From Treponema sp. (lineage in GTDB: Bacteria > Spirochaetota > Spirochaetia > Treponematales > Rectinemataceae): a DNA stretch of 7,507 nt. The position numbers and the translations under genes were made by a program. Positions 6,090-7,507 of the stretch are shown here, piece after piece; the first letter of the stretch is position 1; the number at the start of each line of letters is the position of its first letter. The stretch is taken from contig JAFIHQ010000066.1 in NCBI GenBank assembly GCA_017849315.1, positions 1-7,507 of the forward strand. Direction: 5' to 3'. The notes beneath the pieces were generated by a model. The model ran no database searches. It worked only from the letters and a program-made list of their open reading frames with translations, and was not told the origin of the DNA.

Positions 6090-7267
6090 AGCGAATGGCA
6101 GCAAAGTTGAGTGGCGCGACGCAAAAAACGGACACCTTGCCCTCGAGCGACTCAGGCGGAGAACACAATTCGAGCGAGGATCACAACTCGAGCGCGGCAC
6201 AGTCAGGAGAAAGTCGGCGCTGGCGGCGACTCTGGCCAGGCCTTACCCTGCTCGCGACTCTCCTTTTTGTCCTCGACCTAGCCTACGGGTCGGTGCGCAT
6301 TCCCTTTGTCGATGTGCTTTTTGCTTTGACCGGTCAGAGTCAGAATCAAAGCTGGAACACGATTGTGCAGATATTCAGGCTCCCAAAAGCGATCACCGCC
6401 CTGCTGGCGGGGGCCGCCTTAGCGGTTTCTGGCCTCATACTCCAGTCCATTTTCCGCAATCCCCTGGCTGGCCCCGATTCGCTCGGCATTAGTTCGGGCG
6501 CATCGATTGGGGTTGCAATCCTGATGCTGAGCACTGACATGACGGGCTCGTCGCTTTTTGGTTCGTTGTCCGTACCAGGTTACGCGTCGCTGGTGCTTGC
6601 GGCGAGCTTGGGCTCCGCGCTCATTCTTGTGCTCATTCTTTTGTTGTCACGCAGATTCGAGCACGGCGTTACGCTGCTCATCATTGGAATCCTGGTGGGC
6701 TATTTTGCCGGCAGCATTGTGTCGCTCATCGTCTATTTCGGCTCGCCCTTAAAGGTTCAACTTTATCTTGGCTGGACTTATGGTTCCTTTTCCGGCGTGA
6801 GATTGAACGAATTGCCAATATTTGCAGGCGCTGTGTGCGTGGGGCTTTTGCTAACGCTCCGCTCCAGTAAGGCGCTCAACGCGTTTGCCGTGGGGGAGGA
6901 ATTTGCGCTTACCCTCGGCGTACAGGTGCGGCGCGAACGGACGCGGCTCCTGGCAGCCGCGGCGATTCTTGCAGGCAGCGTGACCGCTTTCTGCGGACCA
7001 GTGGCTTTCTTGGGTATTGCGGCGCCTCAAGCAGCGCGCAGGCTTTTTCAGAGTTCAAACCATCATACCCTCTTGCCTGGCTCGATGCTGGTCGGACTCA
7101 TAATTGCGTTGACCGCAGACATCGCCTCGCAGCTGCCGCAGGGTGGTGCGGTTCTGCCCATCAACCCGCTCCTGGCCTTGATTGGCGCTCCGATTATTCT
7201 GAGCATGTTTTTGCGCACCGGAGATTCGTCGGGATCGCGCAGCCCGGGCGCGGGGAGTTTGCCATGA
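6086..7267 (+). CDS. btuC: FecCD/BtuC-family cobalamin ABC transporter permease
   Basis: Inner-membrane channel subunit, working as a dimer with the ATPase that follows. The family signature is clear: ITALLAGAALAVSGLILQ (103-120) and FRNPLAGPDSLGISSGAS (123-140). The coupling region is at GEEFALTLGVQVRRERTRLL (270-289), then GPVAFLGIAAPQAARRLF (304-321) and LPINPLLALIGAPIILSMFLR (357-377). About nine to ten membrane segments lie between residues 50 and 377. The protein has 393 residues, while relatives have about 330-350. The excess is a polar N-terminal extension of about 48 residues, rich in Ser, Glu, Asp and two His, that would sit in the cytoplasm. The start is GTG at 6086, overlapping the binding-protein stop (GTGA); ATG at 6095 is equally possible and neither has a strong ribosome binding site. 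Residues 313-315 read APQ where most relatives have a PH pair. Confidence 0.92.
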   Translation: MKRMAAKLSGATQKTDTLPSSDSGGEHNSSEDHNSSAAQSGESRRWRRLWPGLTLLATLLFVLDLAYGSVRIPFVDVLFALTGQSQNQSWNTIVQIFRLPKAITALLAGAALAVSGLILQSIFRNPLAGPDSLGISSGASIGVAILMLSTDMTGSSLFGSLSVPGYASLVLAASLGSALILVLILLLSRRFEHGVTLLIIGILVGYFAGSIVSLIVYFGSPLKVQLYLGWTYGSFSGVRLNELPIFAGAVCVGLLLTLRSSKALNAFAVGEEFALTLGVQVRRERTRLLAAAAILAGSVTAFCGPVAFLGIAAPQAARRLFQSSNHHTLLPGSMLVGLIIALTADIASQLPQGGAVLPINPLLALIGAPIILSMFLRTGDSSGSRSPGAGSLP

Positions 7268-7507
7268 AGCCCATCCGTCACGTCCCAGGCCTGCCTTCCG
7301 TTAATCGACGCGATAACTACATACAGGATAATGGGATAAAACAGGGTGAACGAAATAAGGAGCCGCAGATCCTCCTCGTTGCCAAGGACCTGGCCACTGG
7401 CTGGGGTAAGCGCAAAGCGAGGACCATCTTGTCTAGCGGCATTTCCCTGAGGCTTGCGGCCGGTGAGCTTGTGGCGCTCGTTGGCCCAAACGGCTCAGGA
7501 AAGTCGA
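7264..7507 (+). CDS. btuD: BtuD/FepC-like ABC transporter ATPase, 3' end cut off
   Basis: Only the first 81 codons are in the window. The ATG at 7264 overlaps the permease stop by 4 bp (ATGA), pointing to coupled translation. Residues 1-36 are polar and unlike the usual short N-terminus. The ATPase domain begins at ILLVAKDLATGWGKRKARTI, then ISLRLAAGELVALVG leads into Walker A GPNGSGKS at the very edge. The order binding protein, permease, ATPase completes an F-C-D importer under the cobalamin riboswitch, and that context is the main support for the substrate. Signature, Walker B and the C-terminus lie outside the window, so intactness cannot be judged. Confidence 0.88.
   Translation, partial: MKPIRHVPGLPSVNRRDNYIQDNGIKQGERNKEPQILLVAKDLATGWGKRKARTILSSGISLRLAAGELVALVGPNGSGKS

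Overview
The window holds two divergent gene blocks on either side of a long regulatory region. Base composition is moderate, a little over half G+C by eye. Coding is dense, with several 4-bp stop/start overlaps. Both solute-binding proteins carry ordinary signal peptides without a lipobox cysteine, which suggests free periplasmic proteins in a diderm (Gram-negative-type) bacterium. The gene mix (BMP-type nucleoside transporter, DUF2804 protein, B12 uptake operon) would suit an anaerobic, scavenging lineage such as the Spirochaetota, but nothing in the window fixes the taxonomy and that placement is a guess.

Minus strand, from 4133 down to 1: a beta-hydroxyacid dehydrogenase of the 3-hydroxyisobutyrate dehydrogenase / tartronate semialdehyde reductase family (4133-3249) overlaps by 4 bp with a DUF2804 protein (3252-2191). 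A 188-bp gap with a possible promoter and an inverted repeat follows. Next come a BMP-family periplasmic binding protein (2002-1010) and the tandem-NBD ATPase of the same importer (989-1, cut by the window edge). The permease genes would be expected beyond the left edge.

Plus strand, from about 4257 to the right edge: a candidate promoter, then a very large cobalamin riboswitch (about 4299-4776), a hairpin that covers the Shine-Dalgarno sequence, and an F-C-D type ABC importer. The importer genes are a BtuF-like binding protein (4812-6089), a FecCD/BtuC permease (6086-7267) and a BtuD-like ATPase (7264 to edge). All three are joined by stop/start overlaps, so they should be one transcript translated in a coupled way, with the riboswitch shutting uptake when adenosylcobalamin is plentiful.

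The most notable item is the riboswitch. All conserved core blocks of the class with the CCACTGG/GGGAAGG peripheral arm are present and pair correctly, but the aptamer spans about 478 nt where about 200 nt is usual. The excess lies in two places: a 223-nt insertion that contains a 19-nt hairpin-forming tandem repeat, and an insertion of nearly 100 nt that folds as one long hairpin just before the conserved 3' block.
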